A stretch of 64,000 nucleotides of DNA from NCBI GenBank assembly GCA_965206445.1, contig CBDBJR010000002.1:1488001-1552000 (forward strand). Reading direction: 5' to 3'. This DNA is from CBDBJR01 sp965206445 (lineage in GTDB: Bacteria; Pseudomonadota; Gammaproteobacteria; Arenicellales; Poriferihabitantaceae). The stretch's first letter is position 1, and each line of letters begins with the position of its first letter. The notes beneath the pieces are model-generated. The model had not been told where the DNA came from and ran no database searches. It worked only from the letters and a program-made list of their open reading frames with translations. Of the stretch, positions 9,058 to 17,558 are shown in pieces. A program made the position numbers and the translations under genes.

Positions 9058-9164
9058 TCAGGCCGGCCGGTTAAAGTAATGCTGTCCTGCGGGTGTCTAT
9101 CGCGACTGACAAACAGGGTGCTTCGGTATCCGGCAGTCGGGTGCGCGGCGATTATGCGGTTTGA
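9058..9164 (+). other. Duplication junction 1: VOC 3' end joined to fusion-gene 3' end
   Basis: 9058-9136 resembles 14229-14316 (3' end of the VOC gene); both end in TATCCGGCAG. 9138-9164 repeats 8081-8107 (last codons of the DUF1989-GcvT gene, CGGGTGCGCGGCGATTATGC). The same joint recurs at 10106-10212 and 11134-11244. Confidence 0.85.
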
Positions 9165-9217
9165 CTCGAGGTTGGATTGTGATGCTATCTTGCATACGCT
9201 CAGGATTGGAGCAAGGA

Positions 9218-10024
9218 ATGCCTGATCAACTTTCCACCAAAGAGCCGGTACTGGTGTTCATACATTTACCTAAAACCGGAGGAACCACGCTCAATCATAT
9301 TTTTTTTGGAAAATTTCCTTATAAAAAAATATTTCAGATTTTGAATGCTCTGGACTGTGAAACATTTTTGCAAATGAGCGATGAAAAGCGCAATGAATTC
9401 GATTGCATTATGGGACACGTGCCGGCTTGTATTCACAACTTTATTTCTCGCCCTTGCCGCTACATTATATTGCTTCGTGAACCGCTGGAAAGAGCTATTT
9501 CAGATTATTATTTTATACTAACGGACACACGACATCCTCGACATGAAAGGTACAATAGAGAAAAGGTTACTTTGGAAGAACATTTGCGAGAAGAACGCGG
9601 CTCTATCCCGGGTATCATAAAACTCCTGCTTTATCCAGATCTGGAAGTTCTTCGCGATATACCGGGAATAAAAAAATGGCGCGGTTTTAAATCATACAAA
9701 ATGTATTTTGGATCATACAAAATGAGTAAAATGATAGAAGAAAGCAAGCGAAAATTACGTGAAGACTTTTTCCAGGCAGGCGTACTCGAACGCTTTGAAG
9801 AGTTTATATTTCTGCTTTCGCGCAAGCTAAAGTGGGACTTGCCTGATTATCGCATTGAAAATCGAAGTTTCAGCCGTTTTAGGGCTGATGCTCGCAATAC
9901 GATTGATACGGAGTTGCTTTCGTATTTCTATGCAGCGAATCGGATAGAATATCAGCTGTATGAATATGCATGCAGCCTCTTTGCAGCGCAATGGTCCAGT
10001 CGGGAATATACGGACCGGCTGTAA
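9218..10024 (+). CDS. Sulfotransferase family protein, array copy 2 (C-terminally frameshifted)
   Basis: This 268-aa paralogue is nearly identical to copy 1 over most of its length, with the same HLPKTGGTTL and LLREPLERAISDYY motifs and the SYKMYFGSYKM insertion. It starts 1057 bp after copy 1 with the same GGAGCAAGGA ribosome-binding context. It shares the single-base deletion near 9997 that truncates copy 1, so the two arose from one frameshifted ancestor. The extra C-terminal segment of copy 3 remains readable as DNA downstream of the stop (9025-9060 after copy 1, 10075-10110 here). Confidence 0.85.
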   Translation: MPDQLSTKEPVLVFIHLPKTGGTTLNHIFFGKFPYKKIFQILNALDCETFLQMSDEKRNEFDCIMGHVPACIHNFISRPCRYIILLREPLERAISDYYFILTDTRHPRHERYNREKVTLEEHLREERGSIPGIIKLLLYPDLEVLRDIPGIKKWRGFKSYKMYFGSYKMSKMIEESKRKLREDFFQAGVLERFEEFIFLLSRKLKWDLPDYRIENRSFSRFRADARNTIDTELLSYFYAANRIEYQLYEYACSLFAAQWSSREYTDRL

Positions 10025-10105
10025 GTCGCTACAGAATGATGAATCGTTTTTTGAATCCCTTTTGGAGTCGTCTTTATGGAATCTATTGGCATTTTGCGGA
10101 ATCGG

Positions 10106-10212
10106 TCAGGCCGGTCGGTTAAAGTAATGCTGTCCTGCGGGTGTCTATCGCGACTGACAAACAGGGTGCTTCGGTATCCGGCAGTCGGGTGCGTGGCGAT
10201 TATGCGGTTTGA
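10106..10212 (+). other. Duplication junction 2
   Basis: Same VOC-tail/GcvT-tail joint as at 9136-9138, here at about 10184-10186, between sulfotransferase copies 2 and 3. Confidence 0.85.
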
Positions 10213-10265
10213 TTCGAGGTTGGATTGTGATGCTATCTTGTATACGCCCAGGATTGGAGCAAGGA

Positions 10266-11159
10266 ATGCCTGATCAATTTCCGACCAAAGAGCCGGTACT
10301 GGTGTTCACACATTTACCTAAAACGGGAGGAACCACGCTCAAGAATATTATTTATAGAAAATTTCCTCGTAAAAAGATATTTCATATTTTGAATACTCTG
10401 GACCGTGAAAAATTTTTGCAAATGAGCGATGAAAAGCGCAGTGAATTTGATTACATTATAGGACACGTGCCGGCTTGTATTCACAACTTTATTTCTCGCC
10501 CTTACCGCTACATTATATTGCTTCGTGAACCGCTGGAAAGAGCTATTTCAGATTATTATTTTATACTAACGTACGTACAACATCCTCAATATGAAAGGTA
10601 TAATAGAGAAAAGGTTACTTTGGAAGAACATTTGCGAAAAAAACCCGGCCCTACCCCGGATGTCATAAAACTCCTGCTTTATCCAGAGCTGGAATTTCTT
10701 CCCGATATACCGATAATGGAAAAATGGCGCGGTTTTGAATCATACACAATGAATGAAATGATAGAAGAAAGCAAGCGAAAATTACGTGAAGACTTTTTCC
10801 AGGCAGGCGTACTCGATCGCTTCGGAGAGTTTGTATTTCTGCTTTCACGCAGGCTAAAGTGGAAGTTTCCTTATTATCGCATTGCAAATCGAAATTCCAG
10901 CCGTCTTAGAGCTGAGGCTCGCAATACGATTGATACGGAGTTGCTTTCGCATTTCTATGCAGCGCATCGGATAGAATATCAGCTGTATGAATATGCATGC
11001 AGCCTCTTTGCAGCGCAATGGTCCGAGTCGGGAATATCCGGCCCGGCTGTAAGTCGCTACAGAATGATGAATCGTTTTTTGAATCCCTTTTGGAGTCGTC
11101 TTTATGGAATCTATTGGCATTTTTCGGAATCGGTCAGGCCGGCCGGCCGGTTAAAGTAA
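10266..11159 (+). CDS. Sulfotransferase family protein, array copy 3 (longest C-terminus)
   Basis: This 297-aa paralogue starts 1048 bp after copy 2. It carries the PAPS-loop HLPKTGGTTL and 3'-phosphate motif LLREPLERAISDYY. It lacks the SYKMYFG insertion and reads ESYTMNEMIEESK instead. It keeps the undeleted base, so the frame continues past AAQWSESGIS into a tail (MMNRFLNPFWSRLYGIYWHF) absent from the translated copies 1 and 2. It is therefore the best guide to the intact protein of the copy 1-3 subgroup. The 3' end runs into the VOC-derived junction DNA. Confidence 0.85.
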   Translation: MPDQFPTKEPVLVFTHLPKTGGTTLKNIIYRKFPRKKIFHILNTLDREKFLQMSDEKRSEFDYIIGHVPACIHNFISRPYRYIILLREPLERAISDYYFILTYVQHPQYERYNREKVTLEEHLRKKPGPTPDVIKLLLYPELEFLPDIPIMEKWRGFESYTMNEMIEESKRKLREDFFQAGVLDRFGEFVFLLSRRLKWKFPYYRIANRNSSRLRAEARNTIDTELLSHFYAAHRIEYQLYEYACSLFAAQWSESGISGPAVSRYRMMNRFLNPFWSRLYGIYWHFSESVRPAGRLK

Positions 11160-11244
11160 TGCTGTCCTGCGGGTGTCTATCGCGACTGACAAACAGGGTG
11201 CTTCGGTATCCGGCAGTCGGGTGCGCGACGATTATGCGGTTTGA
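11134..11244 (+). other. Duplication junction 3
   Basis: Same VOC-tail/GcvT-tail joint, here at about 11216-11218, between sulfotransferase copies 3 and 4. Confidence 0.85.
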
Positions 11245-11297
11245 TTCGAGGTTGGATTGTGATACTATCTTGCATACGCTCAGGATTGGAGTAAGGA

Positions 11298-12152
11298 ATG
11301 TCTGATCAATTTCCCACCAAAGAGCCGGTACTGGTGTTCATACATTTACCTAAAACGGGAGGAACCACGCTCAATAATATTATGTCTGAAAAAAAATTTC
11401 CTCGTAAAAAGAGGTTCCAGATTTGGCATACTTTACACCTTGAAATATTTTCGAAAATGAGCGATGAAAAGCGCAATAAATTTGATTTCGTTACAGGACA
11501 CGTGCCGGCTTGCATCCACAACTTTATTTCTCGCCCTTGCCGCTACATTACATTGCTTCGTGAACCGCTGGAAAGAGCTATTTCAGATTATTATTTTATA
11601 CTAACGTACGTACCACATCCTCGACATGAATGGTACCATAGAGAAAAGGTTACTTTGGAAGAACATTTGCGAGAAGAACGCGGCTCTACCCCGGATACCA
11701 TGAAACTCCTGCTTTATCCAAAGTTGGAATTTATTTCCGATATACCGGCAATAGAAAAATGGCGCGGTTTTGAATCATACACAATGAATGAAATGATAGA
11801 AGAAAGCAAGCAGAAATTGCGTCAAGACTTTTTCCAGGTGGGCATACTTGATCGCTTCGGAGAGTTTGTGTTTCTGCTTTCACGCAGGCTAAAGTGGCAA
11901 TCCCCTTATTATCGCATTGCAAATCAAAATTCCAGCCGTCTTAGGGCTGATGCTCGCAATACGATTGATACGGAGTTGTTTTCGTATTTCTATGCAGCGA
12001 ATCGTATAGATTATCAGTTGTATGAATATGCATGCAGCCTCTTTGCAGCGCAATGGTCCGAGTCGGGAATATCCAAATCGGCTGTAAGTCGCTACAGAAT
12101 GATGAATCGTTTTCATGGAGTTTATCGGCGCTTTAGAGATGATACAGTTTAG
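11298..12152 (+). CDS. Sulfotransferase family protein, array copy 4
   Basis: This 284-aa paralogue starts 1032 bp after copy 3. The only usable start is ATG 11298 (MSDQFPTKEPV), which fixes the start for copies 1-3. The PAPS-binding and 3'-phosphate motifs are intact. The N-terminal part belongs with copies 1-3. The C-terminus (SVSRYRMMNRFHGVYRRFRDDTV-type ending) and the downstream DNA match copies 5 and 6. It therefore looks like a recombinant between the two subgroups, or the node from which they diverged. Confidence 0.85.
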   Translation: MSDQFPTKEPVLVFIHLPKTGGTTLNNIMSEKKFPRKKRFQIWHTLHLEIFSKMSDEKRNKFDFVTGHVPACIHNFISRPCRYITLLREPLERAISDYYFILTYVPHPRHEWYHREKVTLEEHLREERGSTPDTMKLLLYPKLEFISDIPAIEKWRGFESYTMNEMIEESKQKLRQDFFQVGILDRFGEFVFLLSRRLKWQSPYYRIANQNSSRLRADARNTIDTELFSYFYAANRIDYQLYEYACSLFAAQWSESGISKSAVSRYRMMNRFHGVYRRFRDDTV

Positions 12153-12300
12153 AGTTTGAGGCGGTGTCTTTGTATTCTTTTTTCCAGAGCAATCAATCCC
12201 GGTGCGGGAGCCTGGCACGGTTGGTTAAAGTAACGCTGTCTTCCTATAGCCCCGAGCATAACCGGATGCAATCCTGCATACGCCAGGATTGAATAAATGC

Positions 12301-13152
12301 ATGTCTAATACACTTTCCAGCAAACAACCGGTACTGGTTTTTATACACCTTCCTAAAACAGGCGGGAGCACGCTCAATGGTCTACTGTTTGGACAGTTTC
12401 CGCGTGAAAAGGTGTTTCATATTTTGGATACGTCGCACTGTGAAACATTTTTGGCAATGAGTGATGAAGAGCGCGACCGGTTTGATTGTATTATCGGGCA
12501 TATACCCGCTTGCATCCACAACTTCATTTCTCGCCCTTGTCGTTACATTGTATTGCTTCGCGATCCGCTGGAAAGAGCGATTTCAGACTATTATTATGTA
12601 CTGACTAGCTCAGCCCATCCTCGACATGAGGAGTACACTAGAAAAAAGATGACTTTGGAACAAAATTTGCGCGCAAGGATTGATTTTTCCCACCAGACAA
12701 TTCTAAATCTCCTGCTTTATCCAAACCTGGAACTATTTCCTTATATACCGAACATAAAGAAATGGCGTGGTTATGAATCGTGCTCAATGAATGAAATAAT
12801 GGAGCAAAGTAAGCGGAAGTTGCGTGAGGATTTTTTTCAAGCAGGCATCACTGATCGCTTTGAAGATTTTGTATTGCTGCTTGCACGCAAGCTGGGGTGG
12901 CGCTTGCCTTATTACCATATAAAAAATCAAAATCGGAGTCGTCCCAGGACGGATACGCTCAATATCGATCCAGGTCTGCTTGCGGATTTCTATCAATCGT
13001 ATAGTGCGGAATATCAACTGTATGAGTATGCGCGCAGCCTCTTTGCAGCGGACTGGTCCGAATCGGGAATATCCAAATCGGCTGCAATCCGCTACAGAAT
13101 GATGAATCGTTTTCATGGAGTTTATCGGCGCTTTAGAGATGATACAGTTTAG
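12301..13152 (+). CDS. Sulfotransferase family protein, array copy 5
   Basis: This 283-aa protein belongs to the second subgroup (MSNTLSSKQPVLVF start, HLPKTGGSTLNGLL loop, LLRDPLERAISDYYY). It is clearly diverged from copies 1-4 but collinear along its full length. ATG 12301 was chosen over an in-frame TTG at 12289. The ribosome-binding site is weaker than in copies 1-4. Its 3' end and the next 148 bp are almost identical to those of copy 4. Confidence 0.85.
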   Translation: MSNTLSSKQPVLVFIHLPKTGGSTLNGLLFGQFPREKVFHILDTSHCETFLAMSDEERDRFDCIIGHIPACIHNFISRPCRYIVLLRDPLERAISDYYYVLTSSAHPRHEEYTRKKMTLEQNLRARIDFSHQTILNLLLYPNLELFPYIPNIKKWRGYESCSMNEIMEQSKRKLREDFFQAGITDRFEDFVLLLARKLGWRLPYYHIKNQNRSRPRTDTLNIDPGLLADFYQSYSAEYQLYEYARSLFAADWSESGISKSAAIRYRMMNRFHGVYRRFRDDTV

Positions 13153-13300
13153 AGTTTGAGGCGGTGTCTTTGTATTCTTTTTTCCAGAGCAATCAATCCC
13201 GGTGCGGGAGCCTGGCACGGTTGGTTAAAGTAACGCTGTCTTCCTATAGCCCCGAGCATAACCGGATGCAATCCTGCATACGCTAGGATTGAATAAATGC

Positions 13301-14146
13301 ATGTCTAATACACTTTCCAGCAAACAACCGGTACTGGTTTTCACACACCTTCCTAAAACAGGCGGGAGTACACTCGATGCTCTGCTGTTTAGACAGTTTC
13401 CGCGTGAAAAGGTGTTTCATATTTCGGATACGCTGCACTGTGAAACATTTTTGGCAATGGGCGATGAAGAGCGCGACCGGTTTGATTGTATTATCGGGCA
13501 CGTGCCCGCTTGCATCCACAACTTCATTTCTCGCCCTTGTCGTTACATTGTATTGCTTCGCGAGCCGCTGGAAAGAGCGATTTCAGACTATTATTCTATA
13601 CTGACTAACTCAGCCCATCGTCGGCATGAGGAGTACACTAGAAAAAAGGTGACTTTGGAACAATATTTGCACACAAGGGTTTTTCCCAGGGGAATTCTAA
13701 ATCTCCTGCTTTATCCAAACGTGGAATTGTTTCGTCATATACCGAGCATAGAGAAATGGCCTGGTTATGCATCGTGCTCAATGAATGAAATAATGGAGCA
13801 AAGTAAGCGGAAGTTGCATGAGGATTTTTTTCAAGTAGGCATCACCGAGCGCTTTGGAGATTTTGTATTGCTGCTTGCACGCAAGCTGGGGTGGCGCTTG
13901 CCTTATTACCATATAGAAAATCAAAATCGGAGTCGTCCCAGGACGGATACGCTCAATATCGATCCAGGTTTGCTCGCGGATTTCTATCAATCGTATAGTG
14001 CGGAATATCAACTGTATGAGTATGCGCGCAGCCTCTTTGCAGCGGACTGGTCCGAATCGGGAATATCCAAATCGGCTGCAATCCGCTACAGAGTGATGAA
14101 TCGTTTTCATGGGGTTTATCAGCGCTTTAAGGACGATAACGTTTAG
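13301..14146 (+). CDS. Sulfotransferase family protein, array copy 6
   Basis: This 281-aa protein starts exactly 1000 bp after copy 5 and is its close relative (MSNTLSSKQPVLVFTHLPKT, LLREPLERAISDYYS). Changes are concentrated around residues 115-145 (HTRVFPRGIL versus RARIDFSHQT), which may affect acceptor binding. It is the last copy. The DNA after its stop continues without a junction into the 3' end of the VOC gene, so this is probably the original right boundary of the array. Confidence 0.85.
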   Translation: MSNTLSSKQPVLVFTHLPKTGGSTLDALLFRQFPREKVFHISDTLHCETFLAMGDEERDRFDCIIGHVPACIHNFISRPCRYIVLLREPLERAISDYYSILTNSAHRRHEEYTRKKVTLEQYLHTRVFPRGILNLLLYPNVELFRHIPSIEKWPGYASCSMNEIMEQSKRKLHEDFFQVGITERFGDFVLLLARKLGWRLPYYHIENQNRSRPRTDTLNIDPGLLADFYQSYSAEYQLYEYARSLFAADWSESGISKSAAIRYRVMNRFHGVYQRFKDDNV

Positions 14147-14229
14147 AGTCTGAGGCGGTGTCTTTGTATTTTTCTTTTTCCAGGACAATCAATCCCGGTG
14201 CGGGAGTCTGGCACGGTCGGTGGGCCGGC

Positions 14230-14895
14230 TCAGACCGGCCAGCTGCTTAAATTAACGCTGCCGTGCGGGGTATCTATCCCGGCTGACAGACAGGGCGCTT
14301 CGCTATCCGGCAGGGGGTGAATTTTGACCAGATGGTCGGCGGCCATCGCGCGCAGCACCGAGTGCAGCCATGCGGGGCGATTGTGATGAAGCTCCAGTGT
14401 GCGCAGCCGACAGCCACGGTCGGCCATTGCCGCCGACGGATGCGGTTGGGTGTGCCATTGGATCACATAGGGCACCAGGCCGTTGGCCAGCAGCCGGCCG
14501 TCTTCAGTGGCGCCGAGGCGCCAGCTGAGATTATCGCGGCTGAGCTCGGTCGGCAGTCCGATCGGAAGCACTGCATTCTGCTGTAGTCGGTGTATATCGG
14601 GCGTGTTGATTACCCAGGTAATCAGGCGCGGCCGGCGGCGCAGCGATGCGCGCATCAGGGCATCGTCGAGATTGAACCAGCGCGGATGCGGCGGCGCGGC
14701 GGCATCCGGGTCGATTGCGATGACTTCGATATAGACCCCCGACCCCAACTGCATCAGACAGTTATGCGTGCCCATGGTGTTGTGTTTGCCGCCGGCCGGT
14801 ATATCGACGGCAAGCTGGGCGCGGATGTAGTCACAGCCCTGTTGCAGCGTGTCGGCGGCGATGACCAGATGGTCTAAATGGCTTATAGTAGGCAT
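14230..14895 (-). CDS. VOC-superfamily (glyoxalase-like) protein
   Basis: This 221-aa protein begins HLDHLVIAADTLQQG, the usual first strand of glyoxalase-like (VOC) domains. It continues with GGKHNTMGTHNCLMQLGSGVYIEVIAI, matching Glyoxalase_3-type proteins. Such proteins bind a metal and small substrates; the reaction here is unknown. It is transcribed toward the sulfotransferase array. Its 3' end is the source of the junction DNA found three times within that array. Confidence 0.8.
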   Translation of the reverse strand: MPTISHLDHLVIAADTLQQGCDYIRAQLAVDIPAGGKHNTMGTHNCLMQLGSGVYIEVIAIDPDAAAPPHPRWFNLDDALMRASLRRRPRLITWVINTPDIHRLQQNAVLPIGLPTELSRDNLSWRLGATEDGRLLANGLVPYVIQWHTQPHPSAAMADRGCRLRTLELHHNRPAWLHSVLRAMAADHLVKIHPLPDSEAPCLSAGIDTPHGSVNLSSWPV

Positions 14896-15023
14896 GCGAT
14901 TCGATTGGGTTGTATTTTTGACCTGGGCACTCGAGTTTACCGGAGACGCCCGCGCAAGGCCGGCATCGCGTCTCGCCGGCGCGTAACCGTCGCGCCGAAA
15001 CTATACACCAGAGGGCGAGTATT

Positions 15024-16481
15024 ATGCCGCATCATCAAATTTTGATTCTGGCCGATGAGTACATGGCCAGCGCTATGGGCGCCGTCGGCCACGAGACGGT
15101 TAAAACGCCGCATTTGGATCGGCTGGCCGAAGAAGGCGTGATGTTTAACCGGGCGTATTCTTCATCGCCGATGTGTGTGCCGGCGCGCGGGGTGATTCAA
15201 ACCGGGCGCCCGGTGCATCAAATACCGTGCTGGGATAGCGCAACCCCCTATCGGGGCGTCCCGCAAGGGTGGGGGCACGACCTGCGCCGGCAAGGGCACA
15301 CGGTGGCGTCGGTCGGCAAACTGCATTTCCAAAGCGCGGCCAATGATAACGGCTACGACCCTGAAATATTGCCGCTGCATGTTTTCAACGGATACGGCTG
15401 GCTGATGGGGCTGCTGCGTCAAAACCCGCCGCCGTTTGATTCGTCGGGGTTTGCCGGTGGCGTTGGCAGGGGCGGTTCGAACTACAGCGAGTACGATGCC
15501 CGCATTGGCGCCGCCGCCTGCCAATGGATCAGCGAGGTCGGCGCGGGTCAAGACCGGCCCTGGGTTTTATTGGTCTCGTTTGTCTCGCCCCATTACCCGA
15601 TCAACGCGCCGGATGCGTTTTATGATCTGTACCGCATCGAGGAGATCGCCCCGCCTTTTTGTTATGCCCCCGGGCAGCGTCCGCAGCATCCGGCGGTCCG
15701 GCATATTATCGAGCACAGCAATTATGATCGGCATTTTACCAGCAAACAACACGTTCTGGAGGCGCGCCTGGCCTATTATGCGCTGTGTTCGTATATCGAT
15801 TATCTGATTGGCACTATCATTGACTGCCTGAAACACAACCGCCTGTATGATCAAACCGCAATTATTTTCACCTCCGATCACGGTGAAATGCTGGGCAACC
15901 ACGGCGCATGGACCAAGATGCTGATGTACGAAGACGCGGTAAAAATACCGATGATCGTCAAATCACCGGGTATCGGCAGCGCCGACAAGATCGTCCAAAC
16001 GCCGGTCAGTTTGTTGGATATAGCGCCGACGATGCTCGACGGGGCGATGGCCGATGGCGGTAAAAAAGAGGAAAGCCTGACCGCGTATCCCGGGCAATCA
16101 CTGTATCGGCTTGCCGACCGGGCAGCCGACTTGGAGCGCACCGTTTTCAGTGAATACCACGACGGCTGGTCGATCAGCGCCTGCTATATGCTGCGCTGGC
16201 AAAACTGGAAGTACAACTACTATGTGGGCTTCGATGCACAGTTGTTCGATCTGGAAAACGACCCGCATGAAGAGCATGATCGGGCGCATGATCCCGACTA
16301 TAAACAGATTGCCTTGCAGGGTGAAGCAAAACTGCGGGCGATCCTGCATCCTGAAGCAGTCAATGCCGCGGCGTTTCGCGATCAGCAGAAATTGATTGAC
16401 AGTTTCGGTGGCGAGTCAGCCGTATTGCAACAGCACAACACTTATTTCGATTACACGCCGCTGTCTATCGAGACGGAATAA
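15024..16481 (+). CDS. Type I sulfatase
   Basis: This 485-aa alkaline-phosphatase-superfamily sulfatase resembles choline-sulfatase/arylsulfatase types. The formylglycine motif is C51-V-P-A-R, followed by TG nine residues after the Cys (the CxPxR form, Ala in place of the usual Ser). Metal ligands are suggested by ILADEY near the N-terminus and TSDHGEMLGNHG in the middle. The C-terminal FDLENDPHE motif is typical. There is no signal peptide, so it is probably cytoplasmic. A GAGG ribosome-binding site precedes ATG 15024. It hydrolyses sulfate esters; the substrate is unknown. Its closeness to six sulfotransferases is notable. A formylglycine-generating enzyme would have to be elsewhere. Confidence 0.88.
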   Translation: MPHHQILILADEYMASAMGAVGHETVKTPHLDRLAEEGVMFNRAYSSSPMCVPARGVIQTGRPVHQIPCWDSATPYRGVPQGWGHDLRRQGHTVASVGKLHFQSAANDNGYDPEILPLHVFNGYGWLMGLLRQNPPPFDSSGFAGGVGRGGSNYSEYDARIGAAACQWISEVGAGQDRPWVLLVSFVSPHYPINAPDAFYDLYRIEEIAPPFCYAPGQRPQHPAVRHIIEHSNYDRHFTSKQHVLEARLAYYALCSYIDYLIGTIIDCLKHNRLYDQTAIIFTSDHGEMLGNHGAWTKMLMYEDAVKIPMIVKSPGIGSADKIVQTPVSLLDIAPTMLDGAMADGGKKEESLTAYPGQSLYRLADRAADLERTVFSEYHDGWSISACYMLRWQNWKYNYYVGFDAQLFDLENDPHEEHDRAHDPDYKQIALQGEAKLRAILHPEAVNAAAFRDQQKLIDSFGGESAVLQQHNTYFDYTPLSIETE

Positions 16482-16660
16482 TACCGCTCCGCTTCGGCTG
16501 ATGCATTGCGCTGCGGCATCGATAAAACGCACGTAAGTGTGTCAAATGCCCGGGTTTGCCGGCTTGCATCGCCGGTAAACTGTGGCCGCAGAGTGGGCCG
16601 GGTTGCCGAGATTGACGGCGCCGGCAAATGCGCACATGCAGGCAGGCAGAGGCGATCAGG

Positions 16661-17536
16661 ATGACGTGGTTATACCCCGGCGGTTTATTTTTTATCCGGT
16701 CGCCGGTGCGGCTGTGCCTGGCCGCACTGCTGCTGTGCACGGCGGCGTTGGCGGAGCAGAAATCGACCCCGCCGTCGCTGCTGCTGGCCGCCAGCTACAC
16801 CCCGACAATCAACCTGGCCGATTATTGGGTGAGCGAAAAGCTCGACGGCGTGCGCGCCTACTGGGATGGCGAGCGACTGATTTCACGCAATGGAAATCGA
16901 TTCGCCGCCCCCGACTGGTTCACCGAGCGATTCCCGCCGACCCCATTGGACGGGGAGTTGTGGGTCGGGCGTCAACGCTTTTCCGAGACGGTGTCTATCG
17001 TTCGACGGCAGCGCCCGCATGACGGCTGGCGGCGGGTTCGGTTTATGCTGTTTGACCTGCCCGCGTCGACCGCGATCTTTGACCGCCGCCTGGTCGAACT
17101 GCAACGGCTGGTGATGCTTGCCGACAGCGAATTTCTTGCCGCCGTTGCACAGCAAAGAATCCACGATCATGCAGCGCTGCTGCAAAAACTGGATGCGCTG
17201 ACCGCTGCCGGGGGGGAAGGTTTGATGCTGCATAAAGGCGATTCGGTCTATCGAGGCGGGCGCTCCGACGATTTGCTGAAGCTCAAACAATTTCAGGACG
17301 CGGAAGCGGTGGTGATCGCCCACTATGCCGGGAAGGGAAAACTGACCGGGATGCTCGGCGCGATTGGCGTCGAGACCGCAGACGGCATCCAATTCCGGGT
17401 CGGCAGCGGGTTCAGTATGATACAGCGGCGCAATCCGCCGCCGGTGGGGTCGACGGTGACGTACAAATTCTACGGGCTGACCAACAGCGGCAAGCCGCGT
17501 TTCCCGGTGTTTTTGCGGCGCCGCACAGACGATTGA
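16661..17536 (+). CDS. ligE: Exported ATP-dependent DNA ligase, LigE-like
   Basis: The adenylation motif EKLDGVRAYWDG places the catalytic lysine at K60. Further nucleotidyltransferase motifs follow: LDGELW, GEGLMLHK and LLKLKQ, with a short C-terminal OB-type domain (GMLGAIGVE, VGSGFS). An N-terminal hydrophobic signal sequence (VRLCLAALLLCTAALA) indicates export, as in LigE-type ligases linked to DNA uptake or extracellular DNA. The start at 16661 gives a proper signal peptide. An upstream in-frame ATG at 16628 would add an unlikely 11 residues. Confidence 0.85.
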   Translation: MTWLYPGGLFFIRSPVRLCLAALLLCTAALAEQKSTPPSLLLAASYTPTINLADYWVSEKLDGVRAYWDGERLISRNGNRFAAPDWFTERFPPTPLDGELWVGRQRFSETVSIVRRQRPHDGWRRVRFMLFDLPASTAIFDRRLVELQRLVMLADSEFLAAVAQQRIHDHAALLQKLDALTAAGGEGLMLHKGDSVYRGGRSDDLLKLKQFQDAEAVVIAHYAGKGKLTGMLGAIGVETADGIQFRVGSGFSMIQRRNPPPVGSTVTYKFYGLTNSGKPRFPVFLRRRTDD

Positions 17537-17558
17537 GGGCGGCCTGACGGCGGTTGAT

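Larger units (their letters stand above)
8081..14229 (+). repeat. Tandem sulfotransferase duplication array (6 units, ~1.0-1.06 kb)
   Basis: Six head-to-tail units with start-to-start spacings of 1057, 1048, 1032, 1003 and 1000 bp. Units 1-4 share a leader derived from the end of the upstream gene plus a promoter-like region. Units 5-6 share a different leader (ATGCAATCCTGCATACGC). The whole block is AT-rich compared with both flanks. Gene and intergenic DNA are both repeated, so this is DNA-level tandem duplication, not independent acquisition. Confidence 0.9.
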
